In this document: piece after piece, positions 42,607 through 50,086 of the stretch
How the letters are laid out: each line of letters starts with the position of its first letter
Numbering within the stretch: the stretch's first letter is position 1
NCBI RefSeq assembly: GCF_000312105.1
Contig: NZ_HE978638.1
Coordinates: 426,386-490,385, forward strand
DNA: 64,000 nucleotides
Source of the DNA: Aeromicrobium massiliense JC14
GTDB taxonomy: Bacteria; Actinomycetota; Actinomycetes; Propionibacteriales; Nocardioidaceae
Direction: 5' to 3'
The notes under the pieces: model-generated
Database searches by the model: none
What the model was told of the DNA's origin: nothing
What the model saw: only the letters and a program-made list of their open reading frames with translations
Made by a program: the position numbers and the translations under genes

Positions 42607-42753
42607 TCAGGCGTGAGCCGGGTTGGGTACGCGGGGACCGGACGCCGGTGCGGCGTCGGTGAGCTGGGTGGTGGTGCGGAACCGTCCGGCCGGACGGCTC
42701 GACGCGTGCGTGCGGGCAGGGCGACGGAGGTCGGCGATCGAGGTGTCGACCAC
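42607..42753 (-). CDS. Possible 48-residue upstream ORF in the sucB leader
   Basis: GTG 42753 has a very strong ribosome site (GGAAGGGAGGG) at good distance; the frame ends 19 bases before the sucB ATG. The product ([13 protein letters not shown]...) has no recognisable domain and is rich in A, P, R and T. It may be a leader ORF, a small protein, or chance. Codon use is not distinctive at this length. Confidence 0.35.
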   Translation of the reverse strand: MVDTSIADLRRPARTHASSRPAGRFRTTTQLTDAAPASGPRVPNPAHA

Positions 42754-42867
42754 GGTGCCCTCCCTTCCGCTCGGAACTGTCTGCATCTTTCCACTGCGCC
42801 GCGCACGGCCGCCACCGGGGGCCTGTGACCCGGATCTCCTTCCCTTGCGTCCGGCACACTTGTCCGC

Positions 42868-43455
42868 ATGCCGCTGTTCGGACGCCGTCGCACCGCCCCC
42901 TGGCCCGTGGGGGCGGCCCGCCGTGCCCGCGAGTCGCTGCAGGAGGAGCTGGAGGCGTTCGTGGCCTCGCGCGCGGGGGTCGAGGCGTTCCTCGAGCCGG
43001 CCTCGGCGACGTCGGGGCTGTCGCTGCTGCTCGTCGCCGGCGACGGCGAGTCCACCCGCCGGCCGGTCGACTCGCCCAAGGCGGCCAACCGGCTCGCCGC
43101 GGCCCTCGGCGTCCCGCTCTACGAGGTGAACCGCGTGGGCTACCCCCAGCGCATGCGCGACTACGCGCTGCGCCAGCAGGGCCGCCGGCCCCGCTCGCCG
43201 TTCTCGACTGCCGCCCCGTCCGCCGACGACCGCGAGCCGGCCGCGCCCACGGCGTACTCGTCGCCGCGCGAGCGTGAGGCGATCGCCGTCCTGGAGCGCG
43301 CCGCGGGCGACGAGGCCGGCTCCGGCGCCGCCGACGAGGAGGCGCTCGGACGGCTGTTCCGCCGGGCGCGCGCCGCCAGCCACCCCGACCGGTTCGACGG
43401 CGACCGTCTCCGCTGGGACGAGGTCGAGCAGGCCGGTCGCGTGCTCGGCCTGTAG
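42868..43455 (+). CDS. Hypothetical protein with a J-domain-like C-terminus
   Basis: 195 residues from ATG 42868. No clear ribosome site; CACACT (42855-42860) seven bases upstream hints at a leaderless start. An N-terminal basic-helical region, a central alpha/beta part ([25 protein letters not shown]), a Pro/Ser linker (about 105-128), and a final segment [14 protein letters not shown] with the HPD tripeptide, followed by a helix ending in A-G-R-V-L-G-L. That last part resembles helices II-III of a DnaJ domain. No family recognised for the rest. Confidence 0.7.
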   Translation: MPLFGRRRTAPWPVGAARRARESLQEELEAFVASRAGVEAFLEPASATSGLSLLLVAGDGESTRRPVDSPKAANRLAAALGVPLYEVNRVGYPQRMRDYALRQQGRRPRSPFSTAAPSADDREPAAPTAYSSPREREAIAVLERAAGDEAGSGAADEEALGRLFRRARAASHPDRFDGDRLRWDEVEQAGRVLGL

Positions 43456-43473
43456 CGCTCGGCCCGCACCCGT

Positions 43474-43496
43474 GGCTGCCTAGGATCGCGGCAGCC
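43474..43496 (+). promoter_or_regulatory. Methyltransferase promoter framed by an inverted repeat
   Basis: GGCTGCC (43474-43480) and GGCAGCC (43490-43496) enclose a TAGGAT -10 (43481-43486). The arrangement would suit a repressor site. Confidence 0.4.
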
Positions 43497-43512
43497 GAGC
43501 GAGGGGGAGGGC

Positions 43513-44241
43513 ATGGAACGGCACGTGGCGAGCGTCGAGGACGTCCTGGCGCTGATGGACGACCTGTTCGACGAGGGCGCCGACCGCTGGAGCAGCGGCG
43601 CGGGCGCCGACTGGTGGGACGCCTTCTACGACGACCGCGAGCGCGGCGTCCCGTTCTTCCGCGACGCCCCGGACGAGTCGCTGGTCGCCTGGCACGAGGA
43701 GGGCCGGCTGCCCGTCGGCGGACGCGTCCTGGACCTGGGGTCCGGACCGGGTCGCAACGCCGTCTGGCTGGCCCGGCAGGGGTACGTCGTCGACGCCGTC
43801 GACCTGTCCGCCGAGGCCGTGACGTGGGGGCGGGAGCGGGCGGCCGCGGCCGGCGTCGAGGTGCGCTTCGTCCACGGCGACGCGTTCGCGCTGGACGTGC
43901 CGGAGCCGTACGACCTGGTCTACGACTCCGGCTGCTTCCACCACCTGCCGCCGCACCGCCGGCTCAGCCACCGGTGGCTGCTGAAGCGGGCGCTGCGGCC
44001 GGGCGGCGCGTTCGGCCTGGTCTGCTTCGCCTGGGGCGCGATGGGCACGCAGGCGCCCGACGCCGACCTGTACCGCGCGGGCGGCCTGGCCGGGGGAGTC
44101 GCCTACCGCGACGACGACCTGCGCCGCCTGTTCGGCTGGCTGGACCCGGTCGAGCTGCGTCGCATGCGCCCGCAGCCGCCCGACGCGTCGGCCTTCGGCG
44201 AGGAGTTCCTCTGGGCCGGGCTGTTCGAGCGCCCGGCCTGA
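43513..44241 (+). CDS. Class I SAM-dependent methyltransferase
   Basis: 242 residues from ATG 43513 with GGGGGAGG upstream. SAM-binding motif I V-L-D-L-G-S-G-P-G-R-N-A-V-W-L-A (about 76-91), acidic ribose ligand region V-D-A-V-D-L-S, motif G-D-A-F-A-L-D, and Y-D-L-V-Y-D-S-G-C-F-H-H-L-P-P. The latter string is typical of small TehB/thiopurine-methyltransferase-like enzymes. Substrate unknown. It is convergent with the serine hydrolase gene, 19 bases away. Confidence 0.9.
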   Translation: MERHVASVEDVLALMDDLFDEGADRWSSGAGADWWDAFYDDRERGVPFFRDAPDESLVAWHEEGRLPVGGRVLDLGSGPGRNAVWLARQGYVVDAVDLSAEAVTWGRERAAAAGVEVRFVHGDAFALDVPEPYDLVYDSGCFHHLPPHRRLSHRWLLKRALRPGGAFGLVCFAWGAMGTQAPDADLYRAGGLAGGVAYRDDDLRRLFGWLDPVELRRMRPQPPDASAFGEEFLWAGLFERPA

Positions 44242-44260
44242 CCGCCGTGGCCGTGGGCGC

Positions 44261-45622
44261 TCAGTGCCAGCCGGCGTCGTCATGCCCGCCGGGCACGTCG
44301 GTGGCCCGGTCGTAGGGCGTCCGGGTGAGCACGAACGACGCCACCTCCAGCGCCACCACGGCGCCGCTGTCGTCGTGGCGCAGCGTCAGGGGCTCGCCGG
44401 AGTAGTAGCCGGCCTCACCGGTCCACGTGCCGTCGCCGGTCGGCCGGAAGCGGGCGCCGCGGCCCTGTCCGGGCTCGCCGAGGCGCAGGGCGCCGTCGGG
44501 CTCCAGCACGAGGCGGAAGGGGTAGGTGCCCCAGAACCAGTCGCCGACCAGGTCGAGCCGCTCGGCCTGCGCCGGGTCGGCCGTCCACGCCGGTGCGCCG
44601 GCGGCCGGCTCGTGCTCGGCGAGCAGGTCCAGCAGCTCGCCGCCCACGGGGGTGAGGCCGGACGTCGCGTTCGCCAGCACCACGACGCCGTCGCCGGACG
44701 TGAGGTCGACCCGCAGGTTGGCCAGGAAGCCCGGCATCGAGCCGCCGTGCCCGGCGAAGCGTCGCCCGCCGGCGTTCCAGACCTGCCAGCCCAGCGCGTG
44801 GGCGGTGGTCCAGGGGAGCTCGGGCAGGTCGTTGACCGCGACGGGCACGAGCATCTCGCGCAGCGTGCCCTCGGCGAGGACGTCACCGGTGTGCCCGGCC
44901 AGGAACGCGGCCCAGCGGGCCAGGTCGCGCGCGGACGACCACAGCTGCCCGGCGGGCGCCATCGCGACGCCGTCGTGCTCGGGCTCGGCGTGGACGAGGT
45001 CGGCGAACGGGTGCACGGCGAGGCCGGGCGCGGCCGGCGCCTCGGGACGCAGGGTCGTGCGGGTCATGCCGAGCGGCACCAGCAGCTCGTCGCGCACCAC
45101 CTCGTGCCACGGCCGTCCTGACAGCCGGGCCACCAGCTCGCCCAGCACGGCGTACCCGACGTTGGAGTAGTGGAACCGGGTGCCCGGTGCCGAGCGCAGC
45201 GCCGTCGACGACGCCGCCAGCTCCGCCCACGACACCCCGGCGGTGCGTTCCCACCAGTCGCCGTCGTTCTCAGCCTGGAGGCCGGACGTGTGGGTGAGCA
45301 GCTGGGCCACCGTCACGTGGCCGCAGGGCAGCTCGGGCAGGTGGTCGCCGACCCGGTCGGCCAGGTCGAGCTGTCCGGCGTCGCGGAGCCGCAGCACCGC
45401 GACGGCCACGAACGTCTTGGTGATCGAGCCGATCCGGTACTGCACGTCGGCCGCGGCCGGCGGGCCTCCGGCGCGGCCGTCGAGGGTGCCGGCGGCACCC
45501 GCCCACACGACCTCGCCACCGCGCACGAGCGCCGCGGTCACCGACGGCAGCCGCTGCGCGGACTGCTCGCGGGCCAGCCGCGCGTCCAGCGCCCGGACGG
45601 TGGCGGGGTCGAGCCGGGTCAC
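44261..45622 (-). CDS. Serine hydrolase (class C beta-lactamase / DD-peptidase family)
   Basis: 453 residues from GTG 45622; its GTGA overlaps the pepA stop, so the two are translationally coupled. Active-site S-I-T-K (S-x-x-K, about residue 70), Tyr in H-Y-S-N-V-G-Y (Y-x-N) and H-G-G-S (the K-T-G equivalent). A C-terminal lipocalin-like beta domain (about 330-450) is present, as in many esterase/peptidase members. No signal peptide, so a cytosolic peptidase or esterase is more likely than a secreted beta-lactamase. Coupling to leucyl aminopeptidase supports a role in peptide breakdown. Confidence 0.9.
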   Translation of the reverse strand: MTRLDPATVRALDARLAREQSAQRLPSVTAALVRGGEVVWAGAAGTLDGRAGGPPAAADVQYRIGSITKTFVAVAVLRLRDAGQLDLADRVGDHLPELPCGHVTVAQLLTHTSGLQAENDGDWWERTAGVSWAELAASSTALRSAPGTRFHYSNVGYAVLGELVARLSGRPWHEVVRDELLVPLGMTRTTLRPEAPAAPGLAVHPFADLVHAEPEHDGVAMAPAGQLWSSARDLARWAAFLAGHTGDVLAEGTLREMLVPVAVNDLPELPWTTAHALGWQVWNAGGRRFAGHGGSMPGFLANLRVDLTSGDGVVVLANATSGLTPVGGELLDLLAEHEPAAGAPAWTADPAQAERLDLVGDWFWGTYPFRLVLEPDGALRLGEPGQGRGARFRPTGDGTWTGEAGYYSGEPLTLRHDDSGAVVALEVASFVLTRTPYDRATDVPGGHDDAGWH

Positions 45623-47058
45623 GCGGTCAGGTGCTCGGCCAGCCGGACGAGCGTGCGGACGCCCGAGCCGGTGCCGCCGACGGGCGTGTAGTCGAACGCG
45701 CCGCCCTCGTTGAACGCCGGGCCCGCGATGTCCAGGTGGGCCCAGGGCGTGTCGCCGACGAACTCGCGCAGGAACGCGGCGGCGAACAGCGTGCCGCCGG
45801 CCGGCTTCGGGTTGTGCTGGCGCAGGTCGGCGATCGACGAGGTGTGGACGCGGTGGGCGACCTCCTCGGGGATCGGCAGCGGCCACATCGGCTCACCGGC
45901 CAGCTTCGCGGCGTCGAGCACCTGCTCGCCGAGCGCGTCGTCGTTGGTCAGGACGCCGGCGGTGCGCTCGCCGAGCGCGACGATCGCCGCGCCGGTCAGC
46001 GTGGCGACGTCGACCACGAGGTCGGGCTCGAGCTCGGTGGCCAGCGCCAGGCCGTCGGCCAGCACGAGGCGTCCCTCGGCGTCGGTGTTGTGCACCTCGA
46101 CGGTCTTGCCGCTGCGCATGGTGAGCACGTCGCCGGGACGCGTCGCCGAGCCGCCGGGCATGTTCTCGGCCAGGCAGGCGAACGCGGTGACCTTGATCGG
46201 CAGGCCGAGGCGGGCGATCGCGACGGTGGCGGCGACGATCGCGGCGGCGCCGGCCATGTCGCACTTCATGGTCTGCATCGAGGCGCCGGGCTTGATCGAG
46301 AGTCCGCCCGAGTCGAACGTGATGCCCTTGCCCACGAGGGTGAGGTGCTTGGTCGCGCCCTCGGGCGCGAGCTCGAGGCGCACGAGGCGCGGGGGAGCGT
46401 CCGATCCCTGGCCCACGCCGAGGATGCCGCCGCAGCGCTCGTCGGCCAGCGTCGTCTCGTCCCACACGGTCACGCTGAGGCCGGGGACGTCGAGCGCCGC
46501 GATCTCGTCGGCGAACTGCGGCGGGCGCAGGTCGCCGGGCGGGCAGTTGACCCAGTCGCGGGCCAGGGCGACCGCCTCGACGACGGTGTGCGCGGTGGCG
46601 ACGGCCTGCTCGGCGGCATCTGCGTCGAGGTCGGTCACGACCACGGCGGTCTCGAGCGACGGCGGCACCTCGTCCTCGGCCGGCGCGGCCTTGAAGCGCT
46701 CGTAGCGGTACGCGGAGAGCAGCGCGCCCTCGGCGACGGCCGCGACCTGCTCGGCCGACGTGGCGTGGAGCTGCAGGGCGACGGTGGCCGACCGCGGGAC
46801 GGCGCGCACCGCGTTGGCGGCGGCGCGGCGCAGGTCCTCGGCACTCGGCTCGGCGGCCAGGCCCACCGCGACGACGAGCGGCGCGGACGCCGCACCGTTC
46901 GACGGGACGACCGCGACGCTGCCCGGCTTGCCGGTGAAGCCGAGCAGCTTCAGCGGCTCGCTCAGGCCGAGCGGGTCGTCGTCGGGACGGACGCCGAGGA
47001 CGAGCGCGTCGGCCTCGGTCGTCGTGGGCTGGGCGGAGGTCACGGTGACGGCTGGCAT
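45619..47058 (-). CDS. pepA: Leucyl aminopeptidase (M17)
   Basis: 479 residues from ATG 47058. TAGGGT (47066-47071, minus) seven bases upstream makes the mRNA leaderless, so the GTG three codons earlier is rejected. Cytosolic hexameric di-metal enzyme removing N-terminal residues. Metal and active-site segments: V-G-K-G-I-T-F-D-S-G-G (Lys and Asp), M-K-C-D-M-A-G, and the signature N-T-D-A-E-G-R-L-V-L-A-D. It is followed in the same transcript by the serine hydrolase and is divergent from gcvT. Confidence 0.97.
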   Translation of the reverse strand: MPAVTVTSAQPTTTEADALVLGVRPDDDPLGLSEPLKLLGFTGKPGSVAVVPSNGAASAPLVVAVGLAAEPSAEDLRRAAANAVRAVPRSATVALQLHATSAEQVAAVAEGALLSAYRYERFKAAPAEDEVPPSLETAVVVTDLDADAAEQAVATAHTVVEAVALARDWVNCPPGDLRPPQFADEIAALDVPGLSVTVWDETTLADERCGGILGVGQGSDAPPRLVRLELAPEGATKHLTLVGKGITFDSGGLSIKPGASMQTMKCDMAGAAAIVAATVAIARLGLPIKVTAFACLAENMPGGSATRPGDVLTMRSGKTVEVHNTDAEGRLVLADGLALATELEPDLVVDVATLTGAAIVALGERTAGVLTNDDALGEQVLDAAKLAGEPMWPLPIPEEVAHRVHTSSIADLRQHNPKPAGGTLFAAAFLREFVGDTPWAHLDIAGPAFNEGGAFDYTPVGGTGSGVRTLVRLAEHLTA

Positions 47059-47065
47059 GCCTCCC

Positions 47066-47128
47066 ACCCTAGGACCCCGCGCCGCTCGCGCCTCCGGCGT
47101 GCCGCGCGGGCGCGGACGACGCTAGGTT
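47066..47128. promoter_or_regulatory. Divergent promoters of pepA and gcvT
   Basis: TAGGGT (47066-47071, minus) and TAGGTT (47123-47128, plus), each seven bases from its start codon; both genes leaderless. Confidence 0.65.
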
Positions 47129-47135
47129 GGCGCCC

Positions 47136-48236
47136 ATGGAGCCGCTGCACTCGCCCCTGCACGACCGCCACCTCGCGCTGGGCGCCAAGCTCGCCGAGTT
47201 CGGCGGCTGGAGCATGCCGCTGGAGTACGCCGGGGGCGGCGTGCTCGCCGAGCACAAGGCCGTCCGCGAGGCGGTGGGCCTGTTCGACGTCAGCCACCTG
47301 GGCAAGGCGCTGGTGCGGGGCACCGGCGCGCTGGAGTTCCTCAACGCCTGCCTGACCAACGACCTGCAGCGCATCGGTCCCGGTCGGGCGCAGTACACGC
47401 TGTGCTGCGACGACGACGGCGGCACGGTCGACGACCTCATCGCCTACGTGCGCAGCGACTTCGAGGTGTTCCTCATCCCCAACGCGGCCAACACCGCCGC
47501 GGTCGTCGCCAAGCTGCAGGCCGCCGCGCCCGACGGGCTCGAGGTGACCAACCTGCACCGCCAGTACGCGGTGCTCGCCGTCCAGGGCCCGCTCAGCGAC
47601 GAGGTGCTGCAGGAGCTCGGCCTGCCCACCGACCACGACTACATGTCGTTCGTCGACGCGACCATCGGCGGCCAGGAGGTCACCGTGTGCCGCACCGGCT
47701 ACACCGGCGAGCGCGGCTACGAGCTCGTCGTGACGTCCGAGGGCGCCGAGGCGGTCTGGGACGCGGTCATGGCGGCGGGGGAGGCCCACGGCATCCGGGC
47801 CTGCGGCCTGGGCGCGCGCGACACGCTGCGTACCGAGATGGGCTACCCGCTGCACGGCCACGAGCTCTCGGCGACCATCAGCCCGGTCATGGCGCGTGCG
47901 GGCTGGGCCGTCGGCTGGGACAAGCCGAGCTTCTGGGGCAAGGACGCGCTCGCGCGCCAGCGCGCCGAGAAGACCGTGCGCACGCTGCGCGGGCTCAAGG
48001 CCGAGGGGCGCGGCATCCCGCGCCCGGGCATGGCCGTCCGCACGGGTGACGGCGCCGAGGTCGGCGAGGTCACCTCGGGCACCTTCTCGCCGACGCTGCG
48101 CACCGGCATCGCCCTGGCCCTGCTCGACCCCGGCACCCCCGACGGCGCGACGCTGACCGTGGACGTCCGTGGCCGGCAGGAGCCCTTCACGGTGGTCAAG
48201 CCGCCGTTCGTCGACCCCTCGACCAAGGAGGCATGA
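47136..48236 (+). CDS. gcvT: Aminomethyltransferase (glycine cleavage T protein)
   Basis: 366 residues from ATG 47136, seven bases after TAGGTT. It transfers the methylene group of the lipoyl-bound aminomethyl intermediate to tetrahydrofolate. Seen: [13 protein letters not shown], the catalytic Asp region [20 protein letters not shown] and the C-terminal barrel with G-T-F-S-P-T-L. It depends on the lipoylated H protein, which is not encoded here. The small gene at 48240 follows with a ribosome site inside the gcvT end. Confidence 0.96.
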   Translation: MEPLHSPLHDRHLALGAKLAEFGGWSMPLEYAGGGVLAEHKAVREAVGLFDVSHLGKALVRGTGALEFLNACLTNDLQRIGPGRAQYTLCCDDDGGTVDDLIAYVRSDFEVFLIPNAANTAAVVAKLQAAAPDGLEVTNLHRQYAVLAVQGPLSDEVLQELGLPTDHDYMSFVDATIGGQEVTVCRTGYTGERGYELVVTSEGAEAVWDAVMAAGEAHGIRACGLGARDTLRTEMGYPLHGHELSATISPVMARAGWAVGWDKPSFWGKDALARQRAEKTVRTLRGLKAEGRGIPRPGMAVRTGDGAEVGEVTSGTFSPTLRTGIALALLDPGTPDGATLTVDVRGRQEPFTVVKPPFVDPSTKEA

Positions 48237-48239
48237 GAG

Positions 48240-48434
48240 ATGAGCTGGACCTGGACGTACGAGAAGTCCGACGGCACCGCGACCGGCACGTCGCAGGAGT
48301 TCGAGAGCCGCAGCGACGCCGAGACCTGGATCGGGGAGGCGTTCGGCGACCTGCTCGAGGCCGGTGTCGACCAGGTGCGCCTCATGGACGGCGAGACCGA
48401 GGTCTACGGGCCCATGGGCCTGGCCGCGGAGTAG
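48240..48434 (+). CDS. Small conserved-looking protein (64 aa)
   Basis: ATG 48240, three bases after the gcvT stop, with AAGGAGG at ideal distance. Compact sequence opening M-S-W-T-W-T-Y-E-K-S-D-G and containing D-A-E-T-W-I-G-E-A-F-G-D-L-L-E-A-G-V-D, so probably a single beta-alpha-beta domain. No family name is offered. It is in the gcvT operon, ahead of a strong terminator. Confidence 0.82.
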   Translation: MSWTWTYEKSDGTATGTSQEFESRSDAETWIGEAFGDLLEAGVDQVRLMDGETEVYGPMGLAAE

Positions 48435-48441
48435 CCGCACC

Positions 48442-48486
48442 CACGACGACGCCCCACGTCCGAGCCGGACGTGGGGCGTCGTCGTG
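48442..48486. terminator. Bidirectional terminator between gcvT operon and DUF3043 gene
   Basis: Perfect 20-bp stem (48442-48461 with 48467-48486), 5-base loop. Confidence 0.88.
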
Positions 48487-48501
48487 CCGCAGGGGCGAGG
48501 G

Positions 48502-49050
48502 TCAGGGACGTTCCTTGAGCGGCGCGCCGCGCGGCACCATCGGCTTGGGCAGCCGGAAGCGGCGCAGCTGGGTCGAGCGCAGCAGGGCGTACGTCGTCGT
48601 GCCGCGCACGAGCTCGGCGCCGAAGCGGGCCCGGATCTGGCGGCGCACGCCGACGACGAGCCGCACGGAGTCCAGGCCGACCAGCAGGATCGTGGCCATC
48701 CACAGGTACACGACGACGACCGAGCCCCACTCGCCGCCGACGGTGCTCAGCACCAGCATGAGGACGAGCAGTGGCAGCAGGAACTCCGCGACCGAGAAGC
48801 GGCGGTCGACGTAGTCGCGCACGAACGCCTTGACCGGCCCGCGGTCGCGCGGCGGCAGGTCGGCGGCACTGCCCTCGCCGGCCAGCGCGCGACGCTGCTT
48901 GTCGCGCGCGGCGTCGCGCAGCGCGCGCTGGGCCTTCATCTGGTCCTTGCGCGTGTTCGCCTTCTTCATCTGCGCCTTGCGCGCGGCCTCGGCCTCGCGG
49001 CGCGACGGCGTCGGGCGGCCCTTGCCGCCGGCCTGGTCGTTGTCGCTCAC
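48502..49050 (-). CDS. DUF3043 family membrane protein
   Basis: 182 residues from GTG 49050. TACTCT (49058-49063, minus) seven bases upstream indicates a leaderless mRNA. A long Lys/Arg/Ala-rich N-terminal half (about 8-75) is predicted to be helical and cytosolic; two membrane helices follow (about 90-135), then a basic tail with R-R-F-R-L-P-K-P. The family is actinobacterial and of unknown function; Rv2206 holds the matching position. Confidence 0.9.
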   Translation of the reverse strand: MSDNDQAGGKGRPTPSRREAEAARKAQMKKANTRKDQMKAQRALRDAARDKQRRALAGEGSAADLPPRDRGPVKAFVRDYVDRRFSVAEFLLPLLVLMLVLSTVGGEWGSVVVVYLWMATILLVGLDSVRLVVGVRRQIRARFGAELVRGTTTYALLRSTQLRRFRLPKPMVPRGAPLKERP

Positions 49051-49114
49051 GGGCTACAGAGTAGGGGGTGAGACCTGGGCGTCCGGACACCCGTCGAGGC
49101 TGGCGGGCGCTGGC

Positions 49115-49120
49115 TATCCT
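49115..49120 (+). promoter_or_regulatory. -10 element for the htpX transcript
   Basis: TATCCT, six bases before the ATG of the upstream mini-ORF at 49127. Confidence 0.55.
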
Positions 49121-49126
49121 GACGCC

Positions 49127-49153
49127 ATGGCGCACGAGGACGCATCGCGATGA
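49127..49153 (+). CDS. Leaderless 8-codon upstream ORF coupled to htpX
   Basis: ATG 49127 starts six bases after TATCCT, so it should be the 5' end of the mRNA. It encodes M-A-H-E-D-A-S-R and stops at TGA 49151-49153, overlapping the htpX ATG (ATGA). The htpX start has no ribosome site of its own, so this ORF probably delivers ribosomes to it. Confidence 0.55.
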   Translation: MAHEDASR

Positions 49154-50049
49154 GGGCCGTCAGCTTCCGCAAGGACCCCGGCCTGTCCGCCCGCATGGGC
49201 GGGGTGGGCCTGGGGCTGGGCGCGCTGTACGTGCTGTTCGGCGTCGTGCTCATGCAGTGGCTCGGCAGCGCCGTGCTCGGCTTCGCCGTCGTGCTGATCA
49301 TGGCGGCGGGCCAGTGGTTCTTCTCCGACACGCTCGCGCTGCGCTCGATGCGCGCGAAGGTCGTCACGCCCCAGCAGGCCCCCGAGCTGCACGCGATGAT
49401 CGACCGGCTCTGCCTGCAGGCCGGTCTGCCGAAGCCGAAGGTCGCGATCGCCCAGACCGACCTGCCCAACGCCTTCGCCACCGGACGCTCGCCGAGCCGC
49501 TCGGCCGTCTGCGTCACGACGGGCATCCTGCAGCGGCTCACCGCCGACGAGCTGGAGGGCGTCCTGGCCCACGAGCTGGCCCACGTCGCCAACCGCGACG
49601 TCTCGGTCATGACCGTCGCCTCGTCGCTCGGCCTGCTGGCCGGCTTCGTCACCCAGTGGGGCTTCCTGCTCGGCGGCAACCGCAACCGCAACAACGGCGG
49701 CCCGGCGTTCATCGTCGTGTGGCTGGTGAGCATGGTCGTGTACTTCCTCAGCTTCATCCTGACCCGCAGCCTGTCGCGCTACCGCGAGCTCAGCGCCGAC
49801 CGGCGCGGCGCCTACCTCACCGGCGACCCGCGCCAGCTGGCCACCGCGCTGCAGAAGATCTCGGGCGACATGAGCCGCCTGACCCCGGCCCAGGTCGAGC
49901 AGACGCAGGGCGCGAGCGCGTTCTTCTTCGCCCCGGCGCTCAGCCGCCAGTCGTTCTCGGCGCTGTTCTCGACCCACCCGCCGCTCGAGCAGCGGCTCGC
50001 ACAGCTCGCCCAGATCGAGGTTGAGCTGCGCAACCCCGGCGCGTCCTGA
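49150..50049 (+). CDS. htpX: Membrane zinc metalloprotease (M48, HtpX-like)
   Basis: 299 residues from ATG 49150. Two N-terminal helices (about 18-58), the zinc site H-E-L-A-H (about residue 138) with the glutamate ligand in Y-R-E-L-S-A-D, and two central helices (about 155-208). Such proteases face the cytosol and degrade damaged membrane proteins. The start is preceded by a mini-ORF rather than a ribosome site. Divergent from the DUF3043 gene. Confidence 0.93.
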   Translation: MRAVSFRKDPGLSARMGGVGLGLGALYVLFGVVLMQWLGSAVLGFAVVLIMAAGQWFFSDTLALRSMRAKVVTPQQAPELHAMIDRLCLQAGLPKPKVAIAQTDLPNAFATGRSPSRSAVCVTTGILQRLTADELEGVLAHELAHVANRDVSVMTVASSLGLLAGFVTQWGFLLGGNRNRNNGGPAFIVVWLVSMVVYFLSFILTRSLSRYRELSADRRGAYLTGDPRQLATALQKISGDMSRLTPAQVEQTQGASAFFFAPALSRQSFSALFSTHPPLEQRLAQLAQIEVELRNPGAS

Positions 50050-50074
50050 CCGGGTTCCGGCCCGGCCCGCGCGA

Positions 50075-50080
50075 TACCGT
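50075..50080 (+). promoter_or_regulatory. -10 element for leaderless aminotransferase gene
   Basis: TACCGT, six bases before GTG 50087. Confidence 0.58.
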
Positions 50081-50086
50081 TCCGGG

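Noticed and set aside
44261-45622. Antibiotic-resistance beta-lactamase
   Set aside because: The S-x-x-K, Y-x-N and H-x-G motifs are shared by many esterases and peptidases; there is no signal peptide and it is coupled to an aminopeptidase.
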